Shown here: positions 16,905-25,043 of the stretch, piece after piece
How the letters are laid out: every line of letters begins with the position of its first letter
Numbering within the stretch: position 1 is the stretch's first letter
DNA from: CAWAMR01 sp963783095
Lineage (GTDB): Bacteria > Planctomycetota > Planctomycetia > Gemmatales > Gemmataceae
DNA length: 64,000 nt
Assembly (NCBI GenBank): GCA_963783095.1
Contig: CAWAMR010000002.1
Coordinates: 930,001 to 994,000, forward strand
Reading direction: 5' to 3'
Program-made: the position numbers and the translations under genes
Notes under the pieces: generated by a model
Database searches by the model: none
Told to the model about the DNA's origin: nothing
The model's input: the letters and a program-made list of their open reading frames with translations, nothing else

Positions 16905-17351
16905 ATGCGTCTACCTCTGTTTTCTGCTAAAGTCGATTATGCCTGTACCGCCATGTTGGAGCTGGCAATCCATCACCCCGACCCATCACCTGTTTCGCTC
17001 AAGGCAATCTACGAAACGCACGGCATCTCCCAACGATTTCTCGTGCAGATTTTCCTGCAACTGCGGGCGGCCGGGCTGGTGTCCAGCACACGAGGAGCAG
17101 CGGGAGGATACCATCTGACGCGCCCTCCTGAAGAGATTAGTCTGGCCGATGTTGTGAAGAGCATTGAAGACCCTGAAACCGCGAGCGACAGCCAGAACAA
17201 GTCCGGCAAGCCGTTATCGCCGCTTCGGAGTGCTTTATACAGCACCTGGAACAATTTTCTCATCGCCCAGCAGCGCGTTCTCGAATCGACAACGCTGGCT
17301 GATCTCGTCGCTCGTTCCCAACAGCAGTTCGATATTTCTTATCAGATTTAA
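16905..17351 (+). CDS. Rrf2-family transcriptional regulator (CymR-like, no Fe-S cysteines)
   Basis: 148 residues. The winged-helix is clear: FSAKVDYACTAMLELAIH, then the recognition part ISQRFLVQIFLQLRAAGLVS and the wing STRGAAGGYHLTRPPEEIS. The three cysteines that hold an iron-sulfur cluster in IscR and NsrR are absent, as in CymR, the cysteine-metabolism repressor of Firmicutes. Since cysH is the neighbouring gene on the same strand, control of sulfate assimilation is the natural guess. ATG 16905 was chosen because it begins exactly at the conserved first helix; the frame extends upstream into the inverted repeat. Confidence 0.85.
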   Translation: MRLPLFSAKVDYACTAMLELAIHHPDPSPVSLKAIYETHGISQRFLVQIFLQLRAAGLVSSTRGAAGGYHLTRPPEEISLADVVKSIEDPETASDSQNKSGKPLSPLRSALYSTWNNFLIAQQRVLESTTLADLVARSQQQFDISYQI

Positions 17352-17383
17352 TCTGGTGGTCAGTGGTCACTATTCACTGACCA

Positions 17384-18268
17384 CTATTCTTCCTCGGCCC
17401 AGTCGCGCGGTTTGAGATAATAATCCATCAACTCCGCTTCGGGGGAACCTGGTTCGGGATGCCAGTCGTAAACGTAGCGCACAGTTGGCGGCAACGACAT
17501 CAGGATCGACTCGATGCGCCCGCCGGTTTTCAGGCCGAAGATCGTACCCCGATCGTATAGTAGGTTGAACTCGACATATCGACCCCGGCGATATTCCTGA
17601 AAGGCGCGCTGGCGCTCGGTATAAGGTAGATTTTTTCGGCGCTGGGCAATGGGTGTATAGGCATCGAGAAAAGCGTTGCCGCTGTCTTGTACGAAGTTGA
17701 AGATTTGCTCCTGGTCGCCATCCAGATAATCGAAGAATACTCCACCGACGCCGCGCGGCTCCTTACGGTGGGCCAGAAAGAAATATTCATCGCAATCCTT
17801 TTTCATCTTCCGATAATCTGCTATTGCTTTATGCCGGTCGCATACATCTTTCCAGACACGATGAAAGTGGATCACATCCTCCTTGAATGGATAGTAAGGT
17901 GTTAAATCGGCACCACCGCCGAACCACCAGCGCTCGCCCTTGGTGAGAAAGCGCCAGTTGGCATGAACGGTAGGAACCATGGGGTTACGAGGATGCAGAA
18001 CCAGCGAAATACCCGTGGCGCTGAACTTGTTGCCTTCGCCAGGAAGATTCTTGGCAAACTCCGGCGACATCTCGCCGAACACTTCGGAGAAGTTGACACC
18101 TGCTTTTTCAAACACTCCACCTTCAACCAAAACGCGCGATCGGCCGCCGCCGCCGCCCTCTCGGTCCCAGGAGTCTTCGCGGAAACGAACAACGCCATCA
18201 ATTGCTTCGAGGCCTGCGCAAATGCGGTGCTGGAGATCCTGGAAAAAGGCAACAGCTCGTGCATGCAT
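17384..18268 (-). CDS. hemF: Oxygen-dependent coproporphyrinogen III oxidase
   Basis: 294 residues. It converts coproporphyrinogen III to protoporphyrinogen IX with O2 in haem synthesis. Family blocks are all visible: WDREGGGGGRSRVLVEGG near the start, FSATGISLVLHPRNPMVPTV, the signature FGGGADLTPYYPFKED, CDEYFFLAHRKEPRGVGG, and VEFNLLYDRGTIFGLKTGG near the end. The length is typical. The frame is open far upstream, but ATG 18268 starts a conventional N-terminus (MHARAVAFFQDLQHRI). The start is close to that of the divergent nucleotidyltransferase gene (44 bp apart), so the two promoters must overlap. Confidence 0.92.
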   Translation of the reverse strand: MHARAVAFFQDLQHRICAGLEAIDGVVRFREDSWDREGGGGGRSRVLVEGGVFEKAGVNFSEVFGEMSPEFAKNLPGEGNKFSATGISLVLHPRNPMVPTVHANWRFLTKGERWWFGGGADLTPYYPFKEDVIHFHRVWKDVCDRHKAIADYRKMKKDCDEYFFLAHRKEPRGVGGVFFDYLDGDQEQIFNFVQDSGNAFLDAYTPIAQRRKNLPYTERQRAFQEYRRGRYVEFNLLYDRGTIFGLKTGGRIESILMSLPPTVRYVYDWHPEPGSPEAELMDYYLKPRDWAEEE

Positions 18269-18311
18269 AAAAGTATCCCGGAATGTCCAAGGAGCGCTTA
18301 TAATCAGGGGT

Positions 18312-18902
18312 ATGGATACTACACTGACCGGCGAGATGCTTCTGGAAAGGATGGTGCGTGCCGTGGAAGCCGTTCGAGACCGCTTGCGACGGAGTACCAC
18401 TGCTCTGGATCAGGCCGGGGTTCCGTATGCCGTCATCGGTGGCAATGCGGTGGCCGCATGGGTCGCTCGCGTCGACCCATCGGCAGTTCGAAACACACAG
18501 GACGTCGATATTCTGATCCGAAGATCGGATCTGAATCTGGTGAAGGCAGCTCTGGAGAAGATCGGTTTCATCTATATGCAGGCTGCGGGCATCGATATGT
18601 TTCTGGATGGCCCGAAAGCGCGCGCCCGCGAGGCGATTCATATCCTTTTTGCAAACGAAAAGGTGAAAGAAGAATACGCCGATCCGGCCCCCGACGTGAT
18701 CCCATTCGACATCGCCCCGCCGTTTCACATCGTGAGTCTGGAAGGCCTGGTTCGGATGAAACTGACTTCATTTCGTCGAAAGGATCAGGTCCACATTCAA
18801 GACATGATCGGTGTGGGGCTGATTGACGCTACCTGGCCGGATCGACTGCCGGGGGTGCTCGCCGATCGATTGCGGGAAATTCTTGCAACACCGGAAGGAT
18901 GA
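18312..18902 (+). CDS. MNT/AbiEii-like nucleotidyltransferase, paralogue 1
   Basis: 196 residues. The nucleotidyltransferase core is visible: YAVIGGNAVAAWVARVDPSA, then RNTQDVDILIRRSDL, where Gly-Gly-x-Ala and the Asp-x-Asp pair are the metal site. The C-terminus (VSLEGLVRMKLTSFRRKDQ, MIGVGLIDATWPDRLP) is typical of a family of stand-alone MNT-type enzymes in planctomycetes. Relatives include AbiEii toxins and MntA antitoxins that modify partners with NMP, but no HEPN or AbiEi partner gene is nearby. A second copy (19622-20206) is about 65% identical by eye; module copy 3 lies between them. Target unknown. Confidence 0.8.
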   Translation: MDTTLTGEMLLERMVRAVEAVRDRLRRSTTALDQAGVPYAVIGGNAVAAWVARVDPSAVRNTQDVDILIRRSDLNLVKAALEKIGFIYMQAAGIDMFLDGPKARAREAIHILFANEKVKEEYADPAPDVIPFDIAPPFHIVSLEGLVRMKLTSFRRKDQVHIQDMIGVGLIDATWPDRLPGVLADRLREILATPEG

Positions 18903-18904
18903 TC

Positions 18905-19035
18905 GGTTGGGTATAACCAGATTCTCTGGAGGCGTCGGATTCGATGGTGTAGCCGAATTCGCCAGAATTCGGGTTTCGCCACACCCCGAATTCTGGCGAA
19001 TTCGGCTACACCATCAGAGAATCTGGTTACACCCG
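18905..19035. repeat. Long inverted repeat after nucleotidyltransferase 1
   Basis: Outer arms ATAACCAGATTCTCTG (about 18913) and CAGAGAATCTGGTTAC (about 19014). Inner arms GGTGTAGCCGAATTCGCCAG and its complement frame a short GGGTTTCGCC loop. It abuts the right end of module copy 3. Confidence 0.85.
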
Positions 19036-19060
19036 ATCGGTTGCGATTATAGCAAAGAGA

Positions 19061-19089
19061 TTGACGGAAATGATTAAATGAAGTTTAAT
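19061..19089 (+). promoter_or_regulatory. Opposite-strand promoter of module copy 3
   Basis: TTGACG (19061-19066), 17 bp, TTTAAT (19084-19089) on the plus strand, antisense to the small gene. The predicted start falls at the edge of the terminator stem. Confidence 0.62.
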
Positions 19090-19130
19090 AATAAAACCCC
19101 AGGGTTGTCCTGCAACCCTGGGGGGAGCTT

Positions 19131-19331
19131 TTAATCAATTACGGAATCCTGTGAATCCGAACGGTTCTTCCGATTTCGTCGGAATAGCCGATAGATCCGT
19201 AGGGAAACCGCGATGACTAGAAGCCCGTACGACAGCGTAACGGCCTCTCCATGAATGGCATGGAGCGCCGTGAGACTGGTGTAGGCTAATAGCTCTAGCA
19301 CCAGGCTCCTCATCCGTGAGTGGGTCGTCAT
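19131..19331 (-). CDS. Module small protein, copy 3 (66 aa)
   Basis: MTTHSRMRSLVLELLAYTSL, then LHAIHGEAVTLSYG, the hydrophobic LLVIAVSLRIYRLFRRN and the tail RKNRSDSQDSVID. It differs from copy 7 mainly at synonymous sites. Start set by GGAGGAG upstream of ATG 19331. Function unknown. Confidence 0.75.
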   Translation of the reverse strand: MTTHSRMRSLVLELLAYTSLTALHAIHGEAVTLSYGLLVIAVSLRIYRLFRRNRKNRSDSQDSVID

Positions 19332-19621
19332 GACCACTCCTCCGTGAGTTAGTGAGCTGTAAGCGACCTTGCTTACGGCAGAGCAACCCGGTGTAAGCCG
19401 GGTTGTTCCATTGACACTTTACCCCATGAACACTTGTGTCGTTGTGGCGGATCGACAAAATGAATGATTGACATGTCATTTGATGGACGGTTGGAGATGG
19501 TCGTGCGCGTTATGCTTTACACGCCAAGCCGGTGGATTTTTGCTCTCGCATTCAACCCATCGCTTGCTTATGCTGTAGGAGAACGATCTGGCTCGCTCTG
19601 TTCTCTCCATATCCGGTGACT

Positions 19622-20206
19622 ATGGAACCTCTCGGCGTTGTCTGTATCGAAAGAATGGTACGATCTGTGGAGAAAGTTCGTGAGAGGCTGCTTCGCGCAA
19701 CCAGTTTGCTCGATGAGGCCGGCATTCCCTATGCCGTGGTCGGCGGCAATGCCGTGGCGGCGTGGGTATCGACGATCGACGAGTCGGCAGTGCGCTTTAC
19801 TCAGGATGTCGATATTCTCATCCGTCGAGAAGACCTTCCTCTGGTGGCCAAGGCACTGGAGCCGGGCGGTTTCATCTATCGACACGCAGCTTCTATTGAT
19901 ATGTTTCTGGATGGCCCCGAAGCCAAAGCGCGCGACGCCGTACATATGCTTTTTGCTGGAGAAAAAGTCAAACGCGACAGCGATTTTCCCTCGCCGCTGA
20001 TCTCCGAAAGTTTTCGGGCACCACGGTTTCAAGTCATTAACCTTGAAGGGTTAGTCCGGATGAAATTGACTTCGTTCCGCTTAAAGGATCGGGTTCACAT
20101 CCAGGATATGATCGGCGTTGGGCTGATCGATGCGACCTGGCCGGATCGATTTCCTCCTGTTCTTGCTGATCGATTGAAGGAGATTCTGGCGAATCCGGAA
20201 GGGTGA
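19622..20206 (+). CDS. MNT/AbiEii-like nucleotidyltransferase, paralogue 2
   Basis: 194 residues, closely related to the gene at 18312: YAVVGGNAVAAWVSTIDESA, RFTQDVDILIRREDL, and the same ending MIGVGLIDATWPDRFPPVLA with a final Asn-Pro-Glu-Gly. The active-site Gly-Gly-x-Ala and Asp-x-Asp are kept, so both copies may be active. ATG 19622 lies about five bases after GGTGAC with no strong Shine-Dalgarno; an in-frame start at 19532 would add 30 residues that the paralogue lacks. It probably arose by local duplication, with module copy 3 now between the two. Confidence 0.8.
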   Translation: MEPLGVVCIERMVRSVEKVRERLLRATSLLDEAGIPYAVVGGNAVAAWVSTIDESAVRFTQDVDILIRREDLPLVAKALEPGGFIYRHAASIDMFLDGPEAKARDAVHMLFAGEKVKRDSDFPSPLISESFRAPRFQVINLEGLVRMKLTSFRLKDRVHIQDMIGVGLIDATWPDRFPPVLADRLKEILANPEG

Positions 20207-20221
20207 CAGAAATTCGGAATA

Positions 20222-20330
20222 AAACAGAGCCTGAAGCGTAAGCGAAGAATACGCCTTCCACTGCGCTTAACGCTTCAGGCTCTGTTTTATTCCCATGAAG
20301 ATTGCGCCTTACGCTTCAGGCTCTGTTCAG
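20222..20330. repeat. AAGCGTAAGCG hairpin overlapping the end of the JAMM gene
   Basis: GAGCCTGAAGCGTAAGCGAAG (about 20226) faces GCGCTTAACGCTTCAGGCTC (about 20262), and a second downstream copy TTACGCTTCAGGCTCTGTTC (about 20309) overlaps the last codons of the minus-strand gene. Confidence 0.75.
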
Positions 20331-20748
20331 TTCCCAACTCCCAACATGATAACCCGATCCTGTCAGCCACCATCCTCGAACCTCCGGTTCACTTCCTGCC
20401 AAGCCGATAATCAGGCACATCACCGTCTCGCTATAGTTGCGTTCCAGATCGCGCCAAACTGGGAATCGGTGCCGAGGTCGGATGCGAATGATACACCGCT
20501 AGTACCTCGATACCCTTACTCCGCATATCGCGTACCGCAGCAAACATGCTTCGGGGTTCCGAGATGAACTCCGTGGGACTGGCCAGTGCATTCACCAGTG
20601 CATAGCGATGACTCACTTGGCCGATAGTACCATCCTCGCTGAGCCGACCGGCAAGCAAGCCGCAACACTCTGCCGGCAACTCGGCCAACGCCTGGGCCAG
20701 TATCTCATCGTAAATCGCTTGCGGGATTCGTAAGTGAAAAGGTGTCAT
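20316..20748 (-). pseudogene. JAMM/MPN (M67-type) metallopeptidase, one frameshift
   Basis: The start frame reads MTPFHLRIPQAIYDEILAQA, then ELPAECCGLLAGR and the metal motif VYHSHPTSAPIPSLA. At about 20451-20454 one extra base moves the match into another frame, which supplies the Asp of the Ser-x-x-Asp and continues DLERNYSETVMCLIIGLAG to a stop at 20316. Repaired, the HxHP...SxxD zinc site is complete and the protein is about 143 residues, the size of stand-alone Mov34/JAB enzymes that cut isopeptide or small-protein tails. Its ATG overlaps the stop of the amidohydrolase (ATGA), so the two are translationally coupled. Confidence 0.8.
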
Positions 20749-22010
20749 AGTGTTTGTGGGGCTATCAACTGGCCCGCTTTTACGATACCGCCCTGCATCA
20801 CGGCGATAAACTTGGAACGATCCTCCAGGAGCTGGATATTCGTCAAGACATCGCCATCGACGATCAAGACATCGGCCAGTTTACCTGCTTCCAGTGTGCC
20901 GAACTCTTCACCGCGGCCCATGATCTCAGCGCCGTTTTCGTGGCGCAGGTGATGGTCTCCAGCGGGCTAAAGCCGACATAGTTCCACGAAGAATGTCAAT
21001 TCCCTGGCATAGTCGCCGTGCGGATTCCAGGCGAAGCCATAGTCGCCGCCCATGCCGAGCCGGCCGCCCGCTTTCAGAATGCTTGCGAGCGCTCTCGGCT
21101 GCCGCCTTCGAGCGTCTCCTTGTGCCCGTCGATCACGCGCTGCGACATGCCGAACTCCGGCCCGCGCTACGATGCTGGCGTGCTCGAAATACAGCGCCGG
21201 CACACGGGCGTATTGCGCTGCAAGCAGCAACTCGAGACGCTTCGTCGTCCATGAAAGTGCCGTGCTCCATCGCGTCGTAGCCGGCCCGCAGGGCGTTCTT
21301 GATCCCCTGCGGTCGCCCGGCAATGGCCGGTCACTTTCAGACCGTGATTGTGGGCCGTCGGCGACCACGGCGTGCATTTCCTCGAATGTCATGCACAGCG
21401 TATGATGATCGTTGCTGTCCGGCGCGGCGGCATCGCCCGTCGGATAGGTCTTGACCCATTCGACGCCATCCTTGACCAGCTTGCGCACGGCGGCGCGAGC
21501 CTCGTCGGCGCCGTTGATCAGCAGCACCAGGCCTTCCATGCCGATCTTGCGAAAGTCGGGATTCCAGTCCATCAGCCCGCCGACGCCGCAGATCTCCCGG
21601 CCGCTGGCGGCCAGCCGCGGGCCGGGGATCAGATCGTTCTCGATGGCCTTCTTGAGCCAGACGTCGATATTGAACAGACTGCCGCCGCTGCGCGCCGCGG
21701 TGTAGCCGCACTCCAGGGCCAGCCTGGCATTGACTGCGGCCAGCAGCGTCACGTACTCGACGGGATACTTGATGTCGAGATCTTCCAGGGCGGCGACATT
21801 GAAATACGTCGGATGAAAATGCGCCTCGACCAGCCCCGGCATGATCGTGCCGCCACGAGCATCGATGTGCTGAACCTCGGACGATTGAGGAAGAAGCTTG
21901 TTTTCCGGCCCCGCGTAGGTGATTCGCCCATCGTGGATCAAGACCGCCCCATTCGGAATTGGAGGTTTGCCGGTTCCATCAATGAGTTGACCGTGATGAA
22001 TCAAGGTCAT
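20745..22010 (-). pseudogene. Metal-dependent amidohydrolase, several frameshifts
   Basis: Opens with MTLIHHGQLIDGTGKPPIPN and shows the first metal motif in GGTIMPGLVEAHFHPTYF, then NIDVWLKKAIENDLIPGPRL. From about 21345 the frame is lost and regained several times (near 21345, in 21070-21260, at about 20977 and about 20936). The C-terminal blocks GGRLGMGGDYGFAWNPHGDY, ITCATK and GTLEAGKLADVLIVDGDVL are still readable across frames down to a stop at 20745. That is the imidazolonepropionase-like amidohydrolase fold, normally about 420 residues. The segment about 21050-21830 is clearly GC-richer than its surroundings, suggesting transfer or local sequence error. Confidence 0.75.
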
Positions 22011-22057
22011 GCCGGTTGCACATCTCACGAAAAATCCCCGGATTGTTGAGTAACAAG

Positions 22058-22118
22058 TTCCAAGTCAAAAACCCGAAGGGTTAATGGTCTTCAACTCGGA
22101 ACTGGGTACTTGGAACCA
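22058..22118. repeat. AGTTCCAAGT hairpin around CCCGAAGGG
   Basis: CAAGTTCCAAG at about 22053 and CTTGGAAC at about 22110 flank a smaller CCCGAAGGG hairpin. The same AGTTCCA seed occurs near 1.4 and 62.1 kb. Confidence 0.6.
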
Positions 22119-22121
22119 TTT

Positions 22122-22982
22122 TCAAATACTATGCAAAAAGCCATGCAAGTGTTTCAAAACAAGCTCGGGTTGCTGCCAATGCGCCAGATGAGCGATTCCT
22201 TTCAATGTTATACCGATGCCGTCCTTCAATGCACCAATCAATGCTGTTGCATCCGCCGCCGGCAGCATCCCGCCCACCGCTTCATCCGCGGCAAGCACCA
22301 TCACGGGACATCGCACCATGCATGCTTCGCTCAGCACGTCATAGCCTTTTAGCCAGCACTGTTCCAGAGGGGGCGTCATGGCGTTGCGGTCGAGGTTTTT
22401 GAGACAGCCCGCCATAAAGCGCAATGCTGCCGGGTCACGCAAATCGCCAAAGCGCTCGCCGCTGGGCAATTGTAGATCGGCAAGTTGCCTGGTCATCGCA
22501 CCGATATCCTGCAGACTACCAGCAAGTTGCCGCATGAACTGCCAGGTCGTCGCGTAATTGGTTTGCTCCAGGCGAGCAAGGAACGGGGCGGAAGGTGGAT
22601 CGATCAGGATCGCCGCGCGAACCAGTTCCGGAGCATTCGCGGCGATACCGAGAGAAACCAATCCTCCCAGCGAATGTCCCAGCAGAATCACTGGCTCTGT
22701 GCCGATTGACTTCACTAGAGCAATACCATCGGCAACATAATCGGTCACAAGATAACTCATTGCCCGATCGGATTTACCATGCCCGCGATGATCGATCGCG
22801 GTCAAGCTCCATTGCGTACTCAAGCTGGAGAAAAGCGGCGAAAAATCCTGCCAGCGCCGACCCAGGCCATGGAAAAAGACAATGCGTGGTCCATTCCCAG
22901 CGTTACTCGCCGCATTAAGCCAAAAGGAACCGGCAGAAAGCAGGGACTCGGTAAACATGAAGTTCCTTTGAAATTCGGTCAT
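22122..22982 (-). CDS. Alpha/beta hydrolase
   Basis: 286 residues. The oxyanion-side IVFFHGLGRRWQDF, the IDHRGHGKSDRAM strand and the nucleophile elbow LLGHSLGGLVSLG (Ser at about 103) are classic. The acid is likely Asp in VLAADEAVGG and the base His in GIAHLAHWQQPE near the end. There is no signal peptide, so it acts in the cytoplasm as an esterase or C-C hydrolase; substrate unknown. Its start overlaps the stop of the Uma2 gene by four bases (ATGA), so the two are co-translated. The His-x-x-His just before the C-terminus is slightly unusual. Confidence 0.85.
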   Translation of the reverse strand: MTEFQRNFMFTESLLSAGSFWLNAASNAGNGPRIVFFHGLGRRWQDFSPLFSSLSTQWSLTAIDHRGHGKSDRAMSYLVTDYVADGIALVKSIGTEPVILLGHSLGGLVSLGIAANAPELVRAAILIDPPSAPFLARLEQTNYATTWQFMRQLAGSLQDIGAMTRQLADLQLPSGERFGDLRDPAALRFMAGCLKNLDRNAMTPPLEQCWLKGYDVLSEACMVRCPVMVLAADEAVGGMLPAADATALIGALKDGIGITLKGIAHLAHWQQPELVLKHLHGFLHSI

Positions 22983-23596
22983 CTTGGCAACAAATCAACG
23001 ACCCGTATTGAGAAGGTCGGCGCTGCCAGTGGCTGTACCACACCGGTTTCATCGAATACTGTTACCTGATGATAACTCAACCGGGCGGAGTTTGCCGGAT
23101 CCGGTTGGGGATCGCGATGAACGATTAGTCGGCGCTGATTAAGGTCGATGACCCAATAATCGAGAATGTTGGCGGTGGCATATAAGGAGGCCTTTTCGCC
23201 GAGATCGGTTGCCGCGGAGCTATCGGCAACTTCCGCAACAAGAAGGGCTGTTGTCGGGTTATCCGGGTAGTCAAAAGGAGTGCCCGGAACCACGGCTAGA
23301 TCGGGAATCGGATCGGTCCACAGACCAAAAACCAGCGGCATTTGCACCCGGACAACAAAGCCCGTTCCGAAAATAGCCTTGAGTTGATAGTCTGCCAGCG
23401 TCGTGGACATATTGTGAGCAGGGCCGGGATTGGGCATTACGAAGATCTCCCCATCGAGCAATGCAGGCCGGCAATTTTCAAACCATCCTTCTTGCCATAG
23501 TCGGTGAAACTCACCTACCGTCCAGCGTTTCCTTCCCGGCGTCGTCAGGGGCGGTTCGAATGCGATTGCCCTGAAAGGCAAGGTAAGCGTTGACAT
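22979..23596 (-). CDS. Uma2-family (DUF820) PD-(D/E)XK nuclease-like protein
   Basis: 205 residues. WTVGEFHRLWQEGWFE and LLDGEIFVMPNPGPAHN near the start, then IPDLAVVPG, LLVAEVADSSAATDLGEKAS and YWVIDLNQRRLIVHR. The Asp in PDL, the Glu in AEV and the Lys after the Asp-Leu-Gly make the predicted nuclease site of the family. Uma2 proteins are highly multiplied in planctomycetes and cyanobacteria and their biological role is not known. First gene of a pair with the alpha/beta hydrolase (ATGA overlap). The start follows AGGAGGAATT, a strong Shine-Dalgarno. Confidence 0.88.
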   Translation of the reverse strand: MSTLTLPFRAIAFEPPLTTPGRKRWTVGEFHRLWQEGWFENCRPALLDGEIFVMPNPGPAHNMSTTLADYQLKAIFGTGFVVRVQMPLVFGLWTDPIPDLAVVPGTPFDYPDNPTTALLVAEVADSSAATDLGEKASLYATANILDYWVIDLNQRRLIVHRDPQPDPANSARLSYHQVTVFDETGVVQPLAAPTFSIRVVDLLPR

Positions 23597-23649
23597 GCAA
23601 ATTCCTCCTTTCAGCCGATTGTACCAAGACGGAAGGCATCCGCCGTCAA

Positions 23650-23681
23650 TAAAAATACGCAGCGCGTTGCCGCGCTGCGTA
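23650..23681 (-). terminator. Intrinsic terminator downstream of mraZ
   Basis: Read on the minus strand, ACGCAGCGCG and CGCGCTGCGT pair across GCAA and are followed by ATTTTTATT. It lies about 165 bp past the mraZ stop and is well placed to end that transcript. Confidence 0.75.
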
Positions 23682-23796
23682 TAGGGAGGTTTGCTGCTCG
23701 ATTAATCGGCATCTGGGAAAGATGCCTTTCAAAGTGTCCCTCGAAGGATCTGCTCATCCTCCGGTGGTTGCCGTCGCTCCTCCAATCGGGACGATT

Positions 23797-23868
23797 AGTG
23801 GTCAGTGATTAGTGGTCAGTGGTTTGTAAATGCAAAGACCACTGATCACTGACCACTCGTTCTGGTAA
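23797..23868. repeat. GTGGTCA heptamer hairpin at the mraZ 3' end
   Basis: GTGGTCAGTGATTAGTGGTC (about 23801) faces GACCACTGATCACTGACCAC (about 23840). The right arm overlaps the last codons and the stop of mraZ. Confidence 0.8.
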
Positions 23869-24292
23869 ATGCCTTTTCCGCCGCTGAGTCGAACTGGGCA
23901 GAATGCTGATCGACGTAGGCTTGCCAGCGAACCGCATCCCACAATTCCAGGTGATCGCGCACTCCGATCAACACGATCTCTTTCTGTAACCCGGCAAATT
24001 TTCCTAACCGTTCCGGCACGAGCATTCGTCCGGTTTTATCCAGATCTACGGCCTCGGTCTGGGCAAAATAGAGCCGGCGAAACAATCTGGCTTCCGCATC
24101 CGTTGCCGGGGCCTGATCGAGTTTTCCGGCCAGTCTTTCCAGGTCGGCCTCCGTGTAAATCCACAAACTCTGATCCGGACCCGGCGTGACAAACAATGTC
24201 GAGGGGTTGCTGAGTATGTCGCGCACTCGTTTGGGAAGGGCCAGTCGGCTCTTGTCATCCAGCGTCCGGGGATAGGTGCCGGTGAGCAACAT
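23846..24292 (-). CDS. mraZ: Transcriptional regulator / division-cluster protein MraZ
   Basis: 148 residues with two SpoVT-AbrB-like halves: MLLTGTYPRTLDDKSRLALP with the DxxxR core, and AVDLDKTGRMLVPERLGKFA with the second copy. Between them is LWIYTEADLERLAGKL. MraZ binds repeats upstream of its own promoter and represses the division and cell-wall cluster. Here it stands alone, not next to rsmH, which lies about 14.6 kb away on the other strand. The last residues TSGQ and the stop come from the GTGGTCA repeat. ATG 24292 was chosen because it begins at the conserved MLLTG; an in-frame start at 24322 is possible. Confidence 0.9.
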   Translation of the reverse strand: MLLTGTYPRTLDDKSRLALPKRVRDILSNPSTLFVTPGPDQSLWIYTEADLERLAGKLDQAPATDAEARLFRRLYFAQTEAVDLDKTGRMLVPERLGKFAGLQKEIVLIGVRDHLELWDAVRWQAYVDQHSAQFDSAAEKAFTRTSGQ

Positions 24293-24584
24293 CCGAATGA
24301 ACCCATTCCCATCTTGTCCCACTTCGTCCCATTGGCTTCCACTTTACTATACCCGCGCTGGTTCGGGGAGCAATCGAAGCAGGTTGTGTACTGCCGGAGA
24401 AAGCGCAAAAGGAACAAGGATTGAATGGATCGCGCAACAGCGCGATGATGGATAAAACAGAGAAGTATCAGAAGGATTGCGGATTGGGTTGAGAAAACGG
24501 GAGATTTGTCGCTGTAGTTGTGCGCGACAATTGGCTGCCAAGGGCTCAAGGGGCGAATTGTTAGCGTCGTCATAATTTCGTGAG

Positions 24585-24614
24585 TTGACACTCAGAAGTG
24601 CTTTTCGATATATT
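24585..24614 (+). promoter_or_regulatory. Opposite-strand promoter of module copy 4
   Basis: TTGACA (24585-24590), 18 bp, TATATT (24609-24614) on the plus strand. Surrounding bases differ from the other copies, but the two hexamers are kept. Confidence 0.6.
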
Positions 24615-24654
24615 CACTTCAATCCGGGGTGTTTATACCACCCCGGACCCGTCT

Positions 24655-24858
24655 TTATGACGTTGACGAATCATTCGAGTTTAAGCGGTTCTTCCGGGTT
24701 CGCCGGAATTGCCGACGAAGCCTCAAAATGATCGCCACCGTCAAAAGACCGTAGCACAGCGTAACAGCTTCTCCATTCATAAGATGGAGCGCTGCGAGAC
24801 TGGTGTAAGCACTGAGCTCGAGCACCAGGCTCAACCCATTCCTTGGGTAGGTCTTCAT
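24655..24858 (-). CDS. Module small protein, copy 4 (67 aa)
   Basis: MKTYPRNGLSLVLELSAYTS, LHLMNGEAVTLCYG, LLTVAIILRLRRQFRRT, tail RKNRLNSNDSSTS. With copy 5 it forms a subgroup marked by VAIILRLRR in place of IAVSLRIYR. The Shine-Dalgarno GGAGG lies upstream of ATG 24858. The frame is also open upstream through the leader (to 25047), but the other copies place the start here. Confidence 0.75.
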   Translation of the reverse strand: MKTYPRNGLSLVLELSAYTSLAALHLMNGEAVTLCYGLLTVAIILRLRRQFRRTRKNRLNSNDSSTS

Positions 24859-25043
24859 GACCGTACCTCCTTGTATTTGGGCCGAAAGCGACCGTGCTTC
24901 CGGCAGAGCAACCCGGTTTACCCCGGGTTGTTCCATTTCAACCTTACCCCATGAACGCTTGTTGCCACCGAGTCGAAGTTCAAGAATCGCTGCGATTTGT
25001 CGGGAAACGATTTGGATTTGGTCGATTGAATCCAATGAAATGG

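Larger units (their letters stand above)
19057..19516 (-). repeat. Small-protein/antisense module, copy 3
   Basis: Reverse orientation. It has the post-gene hairpin CCCCAGGGTTG/CAACCCTGGGG (19097-19123, followed on the minus strand by TTTTATT, like an intrinsic terminator), the gene, H2 (19356-19379), H1 (CAACCCGG 19384-19391 with CCGGGTTG 19398-19405), a GGGGTAAAG box and the left-end GCGCGTTATGC at about 19505-19516. It separates the two nucleotidyltransferase paralogues. Confidence 0.88.
24581..24975 (-). repeat. Small-protein/antisense module, copy 4
   Basis: Subtype with a TCCGGGGTG/CACCCCGGA post-gene hairpin (24623-24647). H2 is GCCGAAAGC/GCTTCCGGC (24881-24904) and H1 CAACCCGG 24909-24916 with CCGGGTTG 24923-24930. 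The left-end GCGCGTTATGC block is not recognised, so this copy may be shorter or diverged there. It lies just downstream of hpnE. Confidence 0.85.

Noticed and set aside
18905..19035. Inverted repeat as terminal repeats of an insertion sequence
   Set aside because: The arms enclose only a short loop with no transposase, and nothing suggests a target duplication.
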